In this document: positions 11,861 through 20,765 of the stretch, one piece after another
How the letters are laid out: every line of letters starts with the position of its first letter
How positions within the stretch are numbered: position 1 is the stretch's first letter
NCBI GenBank assembly: GCA_013214545.1
Contig: JABSQB010000014.1
Location: forward strand, 1 to 64,000
Origin: Henriciella sp.
Lineage (GTDB): Bacteria > Pseudomonadota > Alphaproteobacteria > Caulobacterales > Hyphomonadaceae
Direction of reading: 5' to 3'
DNA length: 64,000 bases
Notes under the pieces: model-generated
What the model was told of the DNA's origin: nothing
The model's database searches: none
The model's input: only the letters and a program-made list of their open reading frames with translations
Translations under genes and position numbers: made by a program

Positions 11861-13107
11861 ACCTCACGCCCTCTCCTTTTGCGCCTGACCAGTTCCCTGA
11901 TCTGCCGCAAGTCGGCGGCGTGCGCGCAGCGACTGGATCGCGCGGCTTCTATGCCGGCCGCGGTCTGAGCCGCGATGATGTCTTCCTGTTCGCATTTGAT
12001 CCAGGCACCAGTTGCGCCGGGGTGTTCACACGCTCGACAACTGCGTCAGCGGACGTGCGCTGGTGCCGCGACGCGCTCGAGAGCGGTCTTGGTCGCGCTT
12101 CTGCTCTGGTGGTGAATTCAGGCAACTCGAACGCCTTCACGGGCGCCAAAGGCGTGCTCAAGAATGATGCGACTCTGGCGGCGATGACCGACAGTCTGGC
12201 GTGTCAAAAAGATCAGTGTTTTCTCGGCGCGACCGGAGTGATCGGTGAGCCTCTGCCTGATCCAAACTATGTCGGCAGTATCGTTCCGACCCTGGTTGAG
12301 GCCCTTGCCGCACCCGATTGGGAGGCCTGCGCCAAGGCTTTCATGACCACGGACACATTCGCCAAGGGCGCTGGCTTCACCCGCACGATTGGCGATCAGG
12401 AGATTGCCTTTTCGGGGATTGCCAAAGGCTCCGGAATGATCGCGCCGAACATGGCGACCATGCTGGCTTATGTCTTCACCGATGCGGCGGTGGCGCCAGA
12501 TGTGCTCGACACGGCATTACGCGAGGCCTGTAATCAGAGCTTCAACGCAATCACCGTGGACAGTGATACGTCGACCTCCGACTCGCTGATGGTGTTCGCC
12601 ACTGGGGCGTCCGGACAGGACATGATCGCGAATACCGATGATCCACGATACGGCGCCTTTGTAGAGGCCTTGAACGAGATTTGCCTCGAGCTCGCCTTGC
12701 TGATCGTCAAGGATGGTGAGGGTGCGAGCAAGTTCATCACCATTCACGTTGATGGTGCGGTCTCCGACGCTTCGGCCCGGACAATAGCGACCGACATTGC
12801 CAACAGCCCTTTGGTCAAGACGGCGCTTGCGGCCAATGATGCCAATTGGGGCCGGGTGGTGATGGCGGTCGGCAAGTCTGGCGAGCCAATTGACCTGGAC
12901 GCGCTCGCCATCTGGTTCGGAACAGAACAGGTCGCGGAGGCTGGCGGCCGGGCTGAAAATTATAGCGAGGACCGGGCCAGCGCCGCTGTTGCTGAACCTG
13001 AGATCACCATTCGCGTGCAAGTCGGCGCGGGATCCGGGCGCTCCACGGTCTATACGTGCGACCTGACCCATGCCTATGTGGACATTAACGGAGCCTATCG
13101 GACGTGA
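11857..13107 (+). CDS. argJ: bifunctional glutamate N-acetyltransferase/amino-acid acetyltransferase ArgJ
   Basis: VVNSGNSNAFTG, IAKGSGMIAPNMATMLAYVFTDA autocleavage region, DANWGRVVMAVGKSG, C-term DINGAYRT. Confidence 0.95.
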   Translation: MNLTPSPFAPDQFPDLPQVGGVRAATGSRGFYAGRGLSRDDVFLFAFDPGTSCAGVFTRSTTASADVRWCRDALESGLGRASALVVNSGNSNAFTGAKGVLKNDATLAAMTDSLACQKDQCFLGATGVIGEPLPDPNYVGSIVPTLVEALAAPDWEACAKAFMTTDTFAKGAGFTRTIGDQEIAFSGIAKGSGMIAPNMATMLAYVFTDAAVAPDVLDTALREACNQSFNAITVDSDTSTSDSLMVFATGASGQDMIANTDDPRYGAFVEALNEICLELALLIVKDGEGASKFITIHVDGAVSDASARTIATDIANSPLVKTALAANDANWGRVVMAVGKSGEPIDLDALAIWFGTEQVAEAGGRAENYSEDRASAAVAEPEITIRVQVGAGSGRSTVYTCDLTHAYVDINGAYRT

Positions 13108-13508
13108 AGGTCGTTTATGTGGCTGCTGCTGCTTTGTTCAACGGCAAGGGCGAGGTTCTTCTGGCTCAAAGGCCGGAAGGAAAAGCGATGGCCGGGCTGT
13201 GGGAATTTCCTGGCGGGAAGATCGAAGCTGGCGAAACACCCGAGCAGGCTCTAACCCGCGAACTGGCTGAGGAATTGTCGATTACGGTTAGCGAAAGTGA
13301 CCTCACACCGATCACATTTGCCAGTCACACTTACGAGAAATTTCATCTTTTCATGCCACTATTTGGCATAGAAAAATGGGGGGGATCACCACTTCCGAAT
13401 GAAGGACAGAAGCTGGCTTGGGTCGAAGCGCACGACTTGCACACCTACCCGGCACCAGCAGCCGACATTCCCTTATTCGACGTTTTGGTGGCCAGAAATA
13501 AGAGTTGA
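13104..13508 (+). CDS. mutT: (deoxy)nucleoside triphosphate pyrophosphohydrolase MutT
   Basis: Nudix box GLWEFPGGKIEAGETPEQALTRELAEEL; ATGA overlap with argJ. Confidence 0.9.
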   Translation: MKVVYVAAAALFNGKGEVLLAQRPEGKAMAGLWEFPGGKIEAGETPEQALTRELAEELSITVSESDLTPITFASHTYEKFHLFMPLFGIEKWGGSPLPNEGQKLAWVEAHDLHTYPAPAADIPLFDVLVARNKS

Positions 13509-13702
13509 AAATGCACGTTGATCTGAAAGCCTTGAACAGACTGTTTCGCTGCCAATCCGGCGCGAATGCGGTTGAATACGGTTTGCTGATGGCCCTGATG
13601 GCCCTGGCTTTGATCGGCGCGCTGAACACCACAGGGTCTGGTACGCAGGACAAGTGGGACGGTGTATCCGATGATGTCGGCACCGCCATGAACGGCGCCT
13701 AA
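13505..13702 (+). CDS. Flp family type IVb pilin
   Basis: 65 aa: RLFRCQSGANAVEYGLLMALMALALIGALN, typical Flp processing region (G/A..EY) plus hydrophobic helix. Confidence 0.85.
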   Translation: MKMHVDLKALNRLFRCQSGANAVEYGLLMALMALALIGALNTTGSGTQDKWDGVSDDVGTAMNGA

Positions 13703-13768
13703 GCCAGGCCAGGTCCCGCGGCGTCGCGGCTTGACCAATCTCCAAATCCCGGCACGTTCGCGCTCTCA

Positions 13769-14950
13769 GTGGAGGGTGCCATGGCCGATATTCAGCCATT
13801 CAAGATCGACGTCCCGCAATCCAAACTGGAATGGATTCGCAAGCGGGTTTCCAAGTATAAATGGTTCCCTGCTCCAGAAGGTCTGCCAGATTGGCAACTC
13901 GGCATGTCGACGCCGGTATTGAAGGATATTCAGGACTATTGGCTGCAATCCTATGATTGGCGGGCGGAGGAAAAAAAGCTCAACCAGCACCCACATTTCG
14001 TTACCGAGATTGAAGGCCTGCCGATTCACTTTCTGCATGTGGTTGGTGAAGCCGGGGGCAAGCGCCCTTTGCTCCTGACCCATGGCTGGCCCGGATCGTT
14101 TTTCGAGTTTTACGACGCCATTGGCCCGCTCGCATTCCCGAGCCAGCATGGCGGCCGCGCAGAAGATGCCTTCGATCTGATCATTCCATCGCTGCCAGGT
14201 TATGGTTTTTCCGGCAAACCCGCCGCGCCGCTCGGACAGCGCGCCACTGCGCGGCTCTGGAAAACCCTGATGCGCGAGCAGCTGGGTTACGACACCTATC
14301 TCGCCCAAGGCGGCGACTGGGGCGGCATGGTTACCTCCTGGCTCGGCGTCGATCACGGCACCGTCGACGGCAAAGGCGGATGCAAGGCCATCCATCTCAA
14401 CATGATCGGACTGCGCCCGACGCCGGCCACTCCGCAAAGCGACGAGGAGATCACCTGGATCCAAGGCTCACAAGCCGCGATGCAGGCCGAGGGCAGCTAT
14501 TTCATGCAGCAGGCGACAAAGCCGCAAACCCTGGCCATGGCCTTGATGGACAGCCCAATGGGCACAACCGCCTGGATTTTGGAGAAGTTCAAAGCCTGGT
14601 CAGACCTGAAAGGCGGCGATTTGTTCGACATCTACACGCGCGACCAGTTGCTGACCAATCTGATGATCTATCTCACCAATGACGCCATCGCGACGTCGGT
14701 TTGGTACTATGCTGCGTTTTTTGGTGAAGGCGGAAATGCGCTGCCTGAGGGCGCGCGCTGTGAAACCCCGACCGGCTTTGCCAATTTCCCTGGCGAGCCG
14801 GTTTATTTCCCACCGCCTCGGTCCTGGTGCGAGCGCGCTTACAATATCACCTATTGGAGCGACCAGCCGCATGGCGGGCACTTCGCAGCGATGGAAGCGC
14901 CGGATCTGTTTGTTGAGGACGTTCGTGCCTGGGCACGGACCGTCGATTAA
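13769..14950 (+). CDS. epoxide hydrolase (EHN domain, alpha/beta hydrolase)
   Basis: N-terminal IQPFKIDVPQSKLEWIRKRV; LLLTHGWPGSFFEF; GGDWGGMVTSWLG; C-term PHGGHFAAMEAPDL. Confidence 0.9.
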   Translation: MEGAMADIQPFKIDVPQSKLEWIRKRVSKYKWFPAPEGLPDWQLGMSTPVLKDIQDYWLQSYDWRAEEKKLNQHPHFVTEIEGLPIHFLHVVGEAGGKRPLLLTHGWPGSFFEFYDAIGPLAFPSQHGGRAEDAFDLIIPSLPGYGFSGKPAAPLGQRATARLWKTLMREQLGYDTYLAQGGDWGGMVTSWLGVDHGTVDGKGGCKAIHLNMIGLRPTPATPQSDEEITWIQGSQAAMQAEGSYFMQQATKPQTLAMALMDSPMGTTAWILEKFKAWSDLKGGDLFDIYTRDQLLTNLMIYLTNDAIATSVWYYAAFFGEGGNALPEGARCETPTGFANFPGEPVYFPPPRSWCERAYNITYWSDQPHGGHFAAMEAPDLFVEDVRAWARTVD

Positions 14951-14956
14951 ATCAGC

Positions 14957-17110
14957 CTAATCCCGCCCGGGCCGGTACATCCGCGCCGCATTTGCCTCAA
15001 CATCCGCGCGCGACAGCAGGGCAGGACGCCATTGCTCTGCCGCAAAGAGCGGAGCCTGATCCGCATAGTGCGGTGAGCCTTCATCGAGCGTCGCCGCGCC
15101 GAACTGATGGATCACCTCGGCGGTCTGACCTCCTGCGGCATCCCATTCCACTAGGGCAATCCAGGTATCACCCGCGTTTGCGTGCAGCTTGCCATCTGGG
15201 CGGACCGCGGCTGGGTAGATCGCTCGCAGGATATCCGGGCCGCCGCTGATCGGGATGTTCACCTCGCCCCGGACCAGGCGGTTCACCTCGCCCCATTCCG
15301 GGTCGATCCGGCCATACACGTCCGTCAGAAGAATAACCGCCTCGCGGAACGCCTGCGGCGGCTCAGGACCAAAGTCGCCCGTAAATTGACCCGTGACGTG
15401 GCGCAGCACGGTCAGCGTGCCGAGCGCCGCGTGGCGGTTATCAATGTCGAGGCGATAATCCCAGGCCTGCAAATGCGCGAGCGCGTCGGCAAGCTCTGGC
15501 TCTGATGACCAGTCGTGGGCGAGGACCTTCTGAATGAAACGATCAGCCTCTGACCCTTCCGCATAAGCGGTATCGAACTTGATGGATAAAAGCCGCCCGC
15601 GGTCGATCGGCTGGGTGCCATCGGTCAGCTCCTGAATGCGCAGCGAGCGATTGGTCTCATTGGTCTGCAATCCCATCCAGGCTGGAAACTGTTCCGGCGT
15701 CAGATTGTCCGTACCATCTGTGGCGCGGAAGGGCGTGTTGTTCGCGTCAAAGATGAAGCCCGATTCCGGGTTCACCAGTTTTGGTCCATCGGCGTAGGGA
15801 ATATAGCCGTCCCAGATCAGATCAGAGCGATCGCCGGGAAGGTCGGCCTGCCAGTCCCAGCCGGGCAACCGCGCCGGATATTGGCCATTGTGAACAAGGG
15901 CGATGTTTCCGTCCTTATCGGCATAAATGTAGTTGATGCTGGGCAGTGCGTTCAGGCCCATTGCCGCGCTGAATTCGTCCCAATTCTCAGCCAGATTGAG
16001 CCGCACATATTGCTCCAACTGCCGTATCTCGCCCATGCCGGCATAACGCACCGCGTAGGTGCCGTGCGCGGCCTCGATCACCGGGCCATGTTCGGTGCGA
16101 TAGACCGGACGGCGAACTTTCAGCGCAAACGGTCCAAACAGCTTCACCCGAAGCAGCGCAGTTTCTTCTTCAAAGTCGCGCCAGGTGCCATCGAGCTGGT
16201 ATTGTTTGGCGTTGTCCGGATTGATGGTCAGCCGGTAGATATCGGTCAGATCCGGCTTCGAGACCGTATTGGCCCAGCCGAGATGACGGTTGAAGCCATG
16301 CAAAATGACTGGCGTGCCAGGGAACAGACCGCCCGTGATATCCAGCCCCTCTTCAGACACGATATGCGCCTCCCACCAGGCCACCGGCCCGGTCATCGGC
16401 TGGTGGGAATTGATCAGAAGCCGCGTGATTTCATCGCCGCTGCGCATCGGCTGGACCGCGAACGCATTGGACCCGCGTTCTGTGTTGAGGGTCGGATGCA
16501 GCAACCAGGCCCGCTCATTCGGATCCGCCGCAAGTGGTGCCTCGCGGGTTTCGGCGAACAATTCCTGCAGGGTTTCGTCGAAGCCGTAGAAGAAGGGTGT
16601 CTTGAGGATGAACCCCGCGATCACGTCCTGGCCAGTAAAGGGCGCAAGGCCGCTCCAGGTCTCATCCGGGTGCTCAGCGGCATATAGATTAAGCCCTGCG
16701 GCATAGGCTTCGGCAATCGCCTTCACATCGGCTGGCACATCGCTTTCATAGCGCCGATCCACCGTGCCCCAAACATCGAGCAGCGCCACGACATAATCGG
16801 TCGGCGCTGCGGCCGCCCCTTTATAGCGCGCCAGCACACCGCGGGTGGCAGCGACGACATCCTGGATGGTTTCATAATCATCTTCGGCGTGGGCATAGGC
16901 GACCCCGAACGCCGTATCTGCATTGGTTGCGCCATAGATGTGTGGCACGCCCCATGTGTCGCGGATGATCTCGGCGTCGTAATTCGCCGCGTCGGCAGAC
17001 AACTCAGCAGCGCTCGGATTCTTCGGCAGCGGATCCCAAGTGTAGATGCCGGCACCAATCACCAAAACGACCACCAGCGCTGACAGCCCGAGCACGATTT
17101 TCTTGATCAT
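14957..17110 (-). CDS. penicillin acylase family protein (Ntn hydrolase)
   Basis: DTWGVPHIYGATNADTAFGVAYAHAEDDY; RGSNAFAVQP catalytic Ser; HLGWANTVSKPDLTDIY. Confidence 0.92.
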   Translation of the reverse strand: MIKKIVLGLSALVVVLVIGAGIYTWDPLPKNPSAAELSADAANYDAEIIRDTWGVPHIYGATNADTAFGVAYAHAEDDYETIQDVVAATRGVLARYKGAAAAPTDYVVALLDVWGTVDRRYESDVPADVKAIAEAYAAGLNLYAAEHPDETWSGLAPFTGQDVIAGFILKTPFFYGFDETLQELFAETREAPLAADPNERAWLLHPTLNTERGSNAFAVQPMRSGDEITRLLINSHQPMTGPVAWWEAHIVSEEGLDITGGLFPGTPVILHGFNRHLGWANTVSKPDLTDIYRLTINPDNAKQYQLDGTWRDFEEETALLRVKLFGPFALKVRRPVYRTEHGPVIEAAHGTYAVRYAGMGEIRQLEQYVRLNLAENWDEFSAAMGLNALPSINYIYADKDGNIALVHNGQYPARLPGWDWQADLPGDRSDLIWDGYIPYADGPKLVNPESGFIFDANNTPFRATDGTDNLTPEQFPAWMGLQTNETNRSLRIQELTDGTQPIDRGRLLSIKFDTAYAEGSEADRFIQKVLAHDWSSEPELADALAHLQAWDYRLDIDNRHAALGTLTVLRHVTGQFTGDFGPEPPQAFREAVILLTDVYGRIDPEWGEVNRLVRGEVNIPISGGPDILRAIYPAAVRPDGKLHANAGDTWIALVEWDAAGGQTAEVIHQFGAATLDEGSPHYADQAPLFAAEQWRPALLSRADVEANAARMYRPGRD

Positions 17111-17224
17111 CAGTCCCGCTCCTGTTTCCTAACGTCATACTGGACGCGAAGCCGCAAAGCGCCAAGTCTTCACCACGCGAGAGGAGGCGCTGGACTTTGC
17201 AACGCGCTTAGCTAGGGTTTTGAC

Positions 17225-17983
17225 ATGGATGAAGCAGTCACACTGGCCAAGCACATAGACGCCGCCGACCGCGTCGTGGTGTTCACAGGCGCTGGCATTT
17301 CGACCGAGAGTGGCATTCCGGACTTCCGGTCACCGGGCGGGGTCTGGTCCAAAATGCAGCCAATTTACTTCCAGGATTTCGTCTCTGATCGAGAGGCGCG
17401 GCGAGAAAGCTGGCGGCGCGTGTTCAATCGCACCGAAGGCTGGACCGGTGCAGAGCCCAATATCGGTCATTTCGCCATCGCCAAATTGGTCGAGACCGGC
17501 AAGATCACCAGCGTCGTGACGCAGAATGTCGACAATCTCCACCAGAATTCAGGGGTGCCAGACGAGAAAGTCATCGAGGTCCACGGCAACGCGTCTTATG
17601 CGAAATGCCTGAATTGCGGCAAACGCCATGCTTACGAAACGCTGCGCCCCCGTTGGGAAGAAGATGAGGACCTGACCTGCGATTTCTGCGGCGGCCTCGT
17701 CAAATCGGGCACGATCTCATTCGGGCAGGCCATGCCTGAAGATAAAATGACGTTTGCCGAGAGCGAAGCCTTGTCCTGTGACCTGATGATCGCGCTGGGC
17801 TCGTCCCTCGTCGTTTATCCAGCCGCCAATATTCCGCTCATCGCCAAGCAGAACGGAGCGAAATACGTCATCGTCAATCGCGAAGAAACCGAGCATGATC
17901 TGTATGCCGACGCGGTCTTCAATACCGAGATCGGACCGCTGCTTCGCGAAACCCTCGCGCAGCTAGACCTGCCCCTCTCCTGA
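17225..17983 (+). CDS. SIR2 family NAD-dependent protein deacylase
   Basis: VVFTGAGISTESGIPDFRSPGGVW, TQNVDNLHQNSGV, CxxC pairs CLNCGKRH / CDFCGG. Confidence 0.95.
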   Translation: MDEAVTLAKHIDAADRVVVFTGAGISTESGIPDFRSPGGVWSKMQPIYFQDFVSDREARRESWRRVFNRTEGWTGAEPNIGHFAIAKLVETGKITSVVTQNVDNLHQNSGVPDEKVIEVHGNASYAKCLNCGKRHAYETLRPRWEEDEDLTCDFCGGLVKSGTISFGQAMPEDKMTFAESEALSCDLMIALGSSLVVYPAANIPLIAKQNGAKYVIVNREETEHDLYADAVFNTEIGPLLRETLAQLDLPLS

Positions 17984-17991
17984 GCAGGTGC

Positions 17992-18052
17992 ACAATTGGT
18001 TGAAGGCGCAACTTTTCGACGCCTCTGTTCTCGCCGTTCCACCAACAATTGT
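17992..18052. repeat. imperfect inverted repeat ACAATTGgTTG...CAACAATTGT enclosing an inner AGGCG...CGCCT stem
   Basis: complementary arms read directly; lies between sir2-like and panD. Confidence 0.5.
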
Positions 18053-18217
18053 ATCAGGTTCATGATCGCGCTGTCGGAGACCTTTCCATGCTCACGGATT
18101 TGTGCTTTGAGGACCGCCGTTGCACTGCACAATCTCCCTTTACCCGGGGGCAAGCAGTACCCATATACGCATAGCAGGCGGGGCCTGTTGTGTAATTTCC
18201 GATAGGGAGGGCGAGCT

Positions 18218-18583
18218 TTGCTGGTCAATATGTTGAAGGGAAAACTCCACGCTGCGACTGTAACCCAGTGCGACGTGTATTATGAGGGATCTGTCTCTAT
18301 CGATCAGGACCTGCTCGATGCCGCTGGCATTCTGCCGCACGAGCGCGTCGACATCTGGAACATCACCAATGGCGAACGCATCTCAACCTATGCGATTGAA
18401 GCGCCGCGCGGCTCTCGCACGATTGGTGTGAATGGCGGCGCCGCCCGTAAATTCGCCTTGGGCGACCGGGTTGTCATCGCAGCTTTCGTTCAGATGGAAG
18501 CCGAATTAGCGCGCCAACATAAGCCGCAAGTCGCCCTGATGGACGAGCAAAACAATATCAAAACGCCGAGCGCCGCTTATTAA
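18218..18583 (+). CDS. panD: aspartate 1-decarboxylase
   Basis: [34 protein letters not shown] (G-S processing site), [26 protein letters not shown]; start may be TTG 18218 or ATG 18230. Confidence 0.95.
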   Translation: MLVNMLKGKLHAATVTQCDVYYEGSVSIDQDLLDAAGILPHERVDIWNITNGERISTYAIEAPRGSRTIGVNGGAARKFALGDRVVIAAFVQMEAELARQHKPQVALMDEQNNIKTPSAAY

Positions 18584-18642
18584 GAGTGCGGCCGGCTCAG
18601 CGCATTGGGCGTAGAGTTGTAAAGTAAGCGTAGACTGGGAAC

Positions 18643-18668
18643 AGCCCGCCTAATTGGCGGGCTTTCTC
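18643..18668 (+). terminator. Rho-independent-like terminator downstream of panD
   Basis: AGCCCGCC-taatt-GGCGGGCT followed by TTCTC; overlaps the 3' end of the convergent gene. Confidence 0.65.
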
Positions 18669-19489
18669 AATTCAAACGTCACATTCACCGTGATCGAGTA
18701 TCCGACCTCGCCGGAGGCAATCGGTGTGCTGCGATCCACGCTGCGCGCCTCAGCCATCATCGCCATAGGCTGCGGGCGCATGCCGCCGCTCTCCGAAATG
18801 GTGACGACGCGCGCAACTTCATAACCAGACGCCGCGGCATAGAGCTCAGCCCGGGCAATCGCTTCCTTCATGGCAAGGTCGCGCGCCGCATTCTTGGCCG
18901 CACGGTCATCCTCAAGCGCGAAATTGAGGCCGCTAAACGTGTTGCCGCCAGCAGACACCAGCGCGTCCATGGTTTCCCCAAGATTATCGAGATCGCGGAC
19001 TTTCACCGACAATTGGTTCGAGGCCTGATAGCCGGTCAGGCGCGGCTGGCCATTTTCGCGATTGGAATAGTCGTATTGCGGCTGCAGCGAGAAGTTCGAC
19101 GTCTGCATATCGCGGCGATCAATGTCAGCCGCCGCGAGCGCATCGAACACACCGTTCATCGCGGCAGAGTTCGCCGTCATTGCTTCCTGAGCAGTCTTGC
19201 CCTGGGTCTGAACCCCGGCATTCAGGAAGGCGATATCCGGCTCGCGATTGACGCTGCCAGAGGCAGAGATACTGAGCGTGGTTTCCGGCTGGATGGAGTT
19301 CGGGTGCGTGGTTTCAATCGGGTCCGCATTTGGCGTCACCGTGGGTTCCGGGGCCGAGGCAATGATCGTTTCGATTGGCTCAGGCGCCGCCTCGCCGCTT
19401 TCGCTGGTCCCGTTTCCGCAGGCGGCCAATGCCACCACAGCGATACCGGAAAACCCGGCCAAAAGGCTTTTCTTCAAATGGACTGTCAT
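18650..19489 (-). CDS. SIMPL domain (DUF541) protein, predicted lipoprotein
   Basis: MTVHLKKSLLAGFSGIAVVALAACGNG lipobox; LSISASGSVNREPDIAFLNAGVQTQGKTAQEAM; NQLSVKVRDLDNLGETMDALVSAGGN. Confidence 0.85.
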   Translation of the reverse strand: MTVHLKKSLLAGFSGIAVVALAACGNGTSESGEAAPEPIETIIASAPEPTVTPNADPIETTHPNSIQPETTLSISASGSVNREPDIAFLNAGVQTQGKTAQEAMTANSAAMNGVFDALAAADIDRRDMQTSNFSLQPQYDYSNRENGQPRLTGYQASNQLSVKVRDLDNLGETMDALVSAGGNTFSGLNFALEDDRAAKNAARDLAMKEAIARAELYAAASGYEVARVVTISESGGMRPQPMAMMAEARSVDRSTPIASGEVGYSITVNVTFELRKPAN

Positions 19490-19590
19490 GTGTCCCTCCA
19501 CGAGGCTCAAAAAACTTGCAGTCTCTATTGAATTGCGCCATTGCGGCGAGATCAAGTCTCGCGTCTTATACTGGCGTTCATCTTGAGCAA

Positions 19591-19667
19591 GGGCCTGTAG
19601 CTCAGTTGGTTAGAGCGGACCGCTCATAACGGTCTGGTCGGGGGTTCAAGTCCCTCCGGGCCCACCA
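19591..19667 (+). tRNA. tRNA with CAU anticodon, probably tRNA-Ile2 (or elongator tRNA-Met)
   Basis: 77-nt cloverleaf GGGCCTG-TA-GCTC..GAGC-G-GACCG CTCATAA CGGTC-TGGTC-GGGGG TTCAAGT CCCTC-CGGGCCC-ACCA; encoded CCA. Confidence 0.95.
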
Positions 19668-19677
19668 TTTTTCACTC

Positions 19678-20703
19678 TCACTCCACCCGCGCAAAGTGCT
19701 TGGACAGTTTCAGGCCCTGGCCCTGGTAATTGCTGGTTTTGCCGCCATAGAGCGCCTTGGGTTTGGACGCCATGGGCTCATAAATGAGCTTGGCCACCGG
19801 TTGGCCGTGTTCCAGCACGAAGGGGACATCGCGGGAGCGGACTTCCAGGACAGCCCGGCTGCCGCCTTCATTGGTGCCGAAGCCCGGATCGAAGAAGCCG
19901 GCATAGTGCGCGCGGAATTCGCCGAGCTCCGGCGCGATCGGGGCCATTTCAGCGGCTTTCCCGGCGGCGACTTTGACCGTCTCGCGGCTGGCCAGGATGT
20001 AGAATTCTTCCGGATCGAGGATCAGGCGGCCGCCGCGCGCATAAAGCGGTTCCCAGAACTCGTGCACATCATGCTGGCCGATGCCGCGCAGGTCGATCAG
20101 GCCGCCATGCCGCTTGGCGCGCCAGCCCACCGGCTGTCCGTCCGGCTTGTCGAGATCGATGGAAACGGTTTTTTCAGTCGCTTCCGTGCTCCGCCCGCGG
20201 CGCAGGCGCAGCTGGGCGAGCCGGTCACCCGGCCGAACCAGGATCGGGAACGTGCGCGGACTGATTTCAAGCCAGAGCGGCCCGGAATAGCCGGTCGGCA
20301 CATCATCAAACGCCTTGGAGCGATTGGTCACGACCCGGGTGAAGACGTCAATCCGCCCGGTCGAGCTTTTCGGATTGGCGCGACCGGAGATCCCAGCGGG
20401 CAGGCGCAGGCTCTCTTGTAAGGGTACGAGATAGACACAGCCCGTTTCCAGTACCGCGCCATCATCGGTCAGCGTAATCCGATGCAGCTCTGTCCCCGGA
20501 TCCGTCAGAACATCTGCGACTTTGCGCTTGTCGCCGGGCAGGAAGCTGGCGCGGATGCGGTGCGCCTCGAAGCCGAGCCGTAGGTCGAGGCTGGCCGGTT
20601 GAATCTGGTCACTATCCAGAGCGCTTTGCGACTTCACGGCGCCTGCTTCAAACAGCGCCGCCAGTTCGCGATCGGATAAAACCCCAATTTTTCCGTCAGC
20701 CAT
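19678..20703 (-). CDS. dcd: 2'-deoxycytidine 5'-triphosphate deaminase (long form)
   Basis: GVLSDRELAALFEAGAV...QPASLDLRLG, SGRANPKSSTGRIDVFTRVVTNRS, FDPGFG; duplicated dUTPase-like fold, 341 aa. Confidence 0.85.
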   Translation of the reverse strand: MADGKIGVLSDRELAALFEAGAVKSQSALDSDQIQPASLDLRLGFEAHRIRASFLPGDKRKVADVLTDPGTELHRITLTDDGAVLETGCVYLVPLQESLRLPAGISGRANPKSSTGRIDVFTRVVTNRSKAFDDVPTGYSGPLWLEISPRTFPILVRPGDRLAQLRLRRGRSTEATEKTVSIDLDKPDGQPVGWRAKRHGGLIDLRGIGQHDVHEFWEPLYARGGRLILDPEEFYILASRETVKVAAGKAAEMAPIAPELGEFRAHYAGFFDPGFGTNEGGSRAVLEVRSRDVPFVLEHGQPVAKLIYEPMASKPKALYGGKTSNYQGQGLKLSKHFARVE

Positions 20704-20765
20704 GCCTTGATCCCTTTACAGGCTAAGGCTTATGACGATGCGCCTCGAATGCAAAGGATTTCGCC

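Noticed and set aside
17815-18228. 137-aa minus-strand ORF across the sir2-panD gap
   Set aside because: No motif, half of it antisense to the sir2-like gene.
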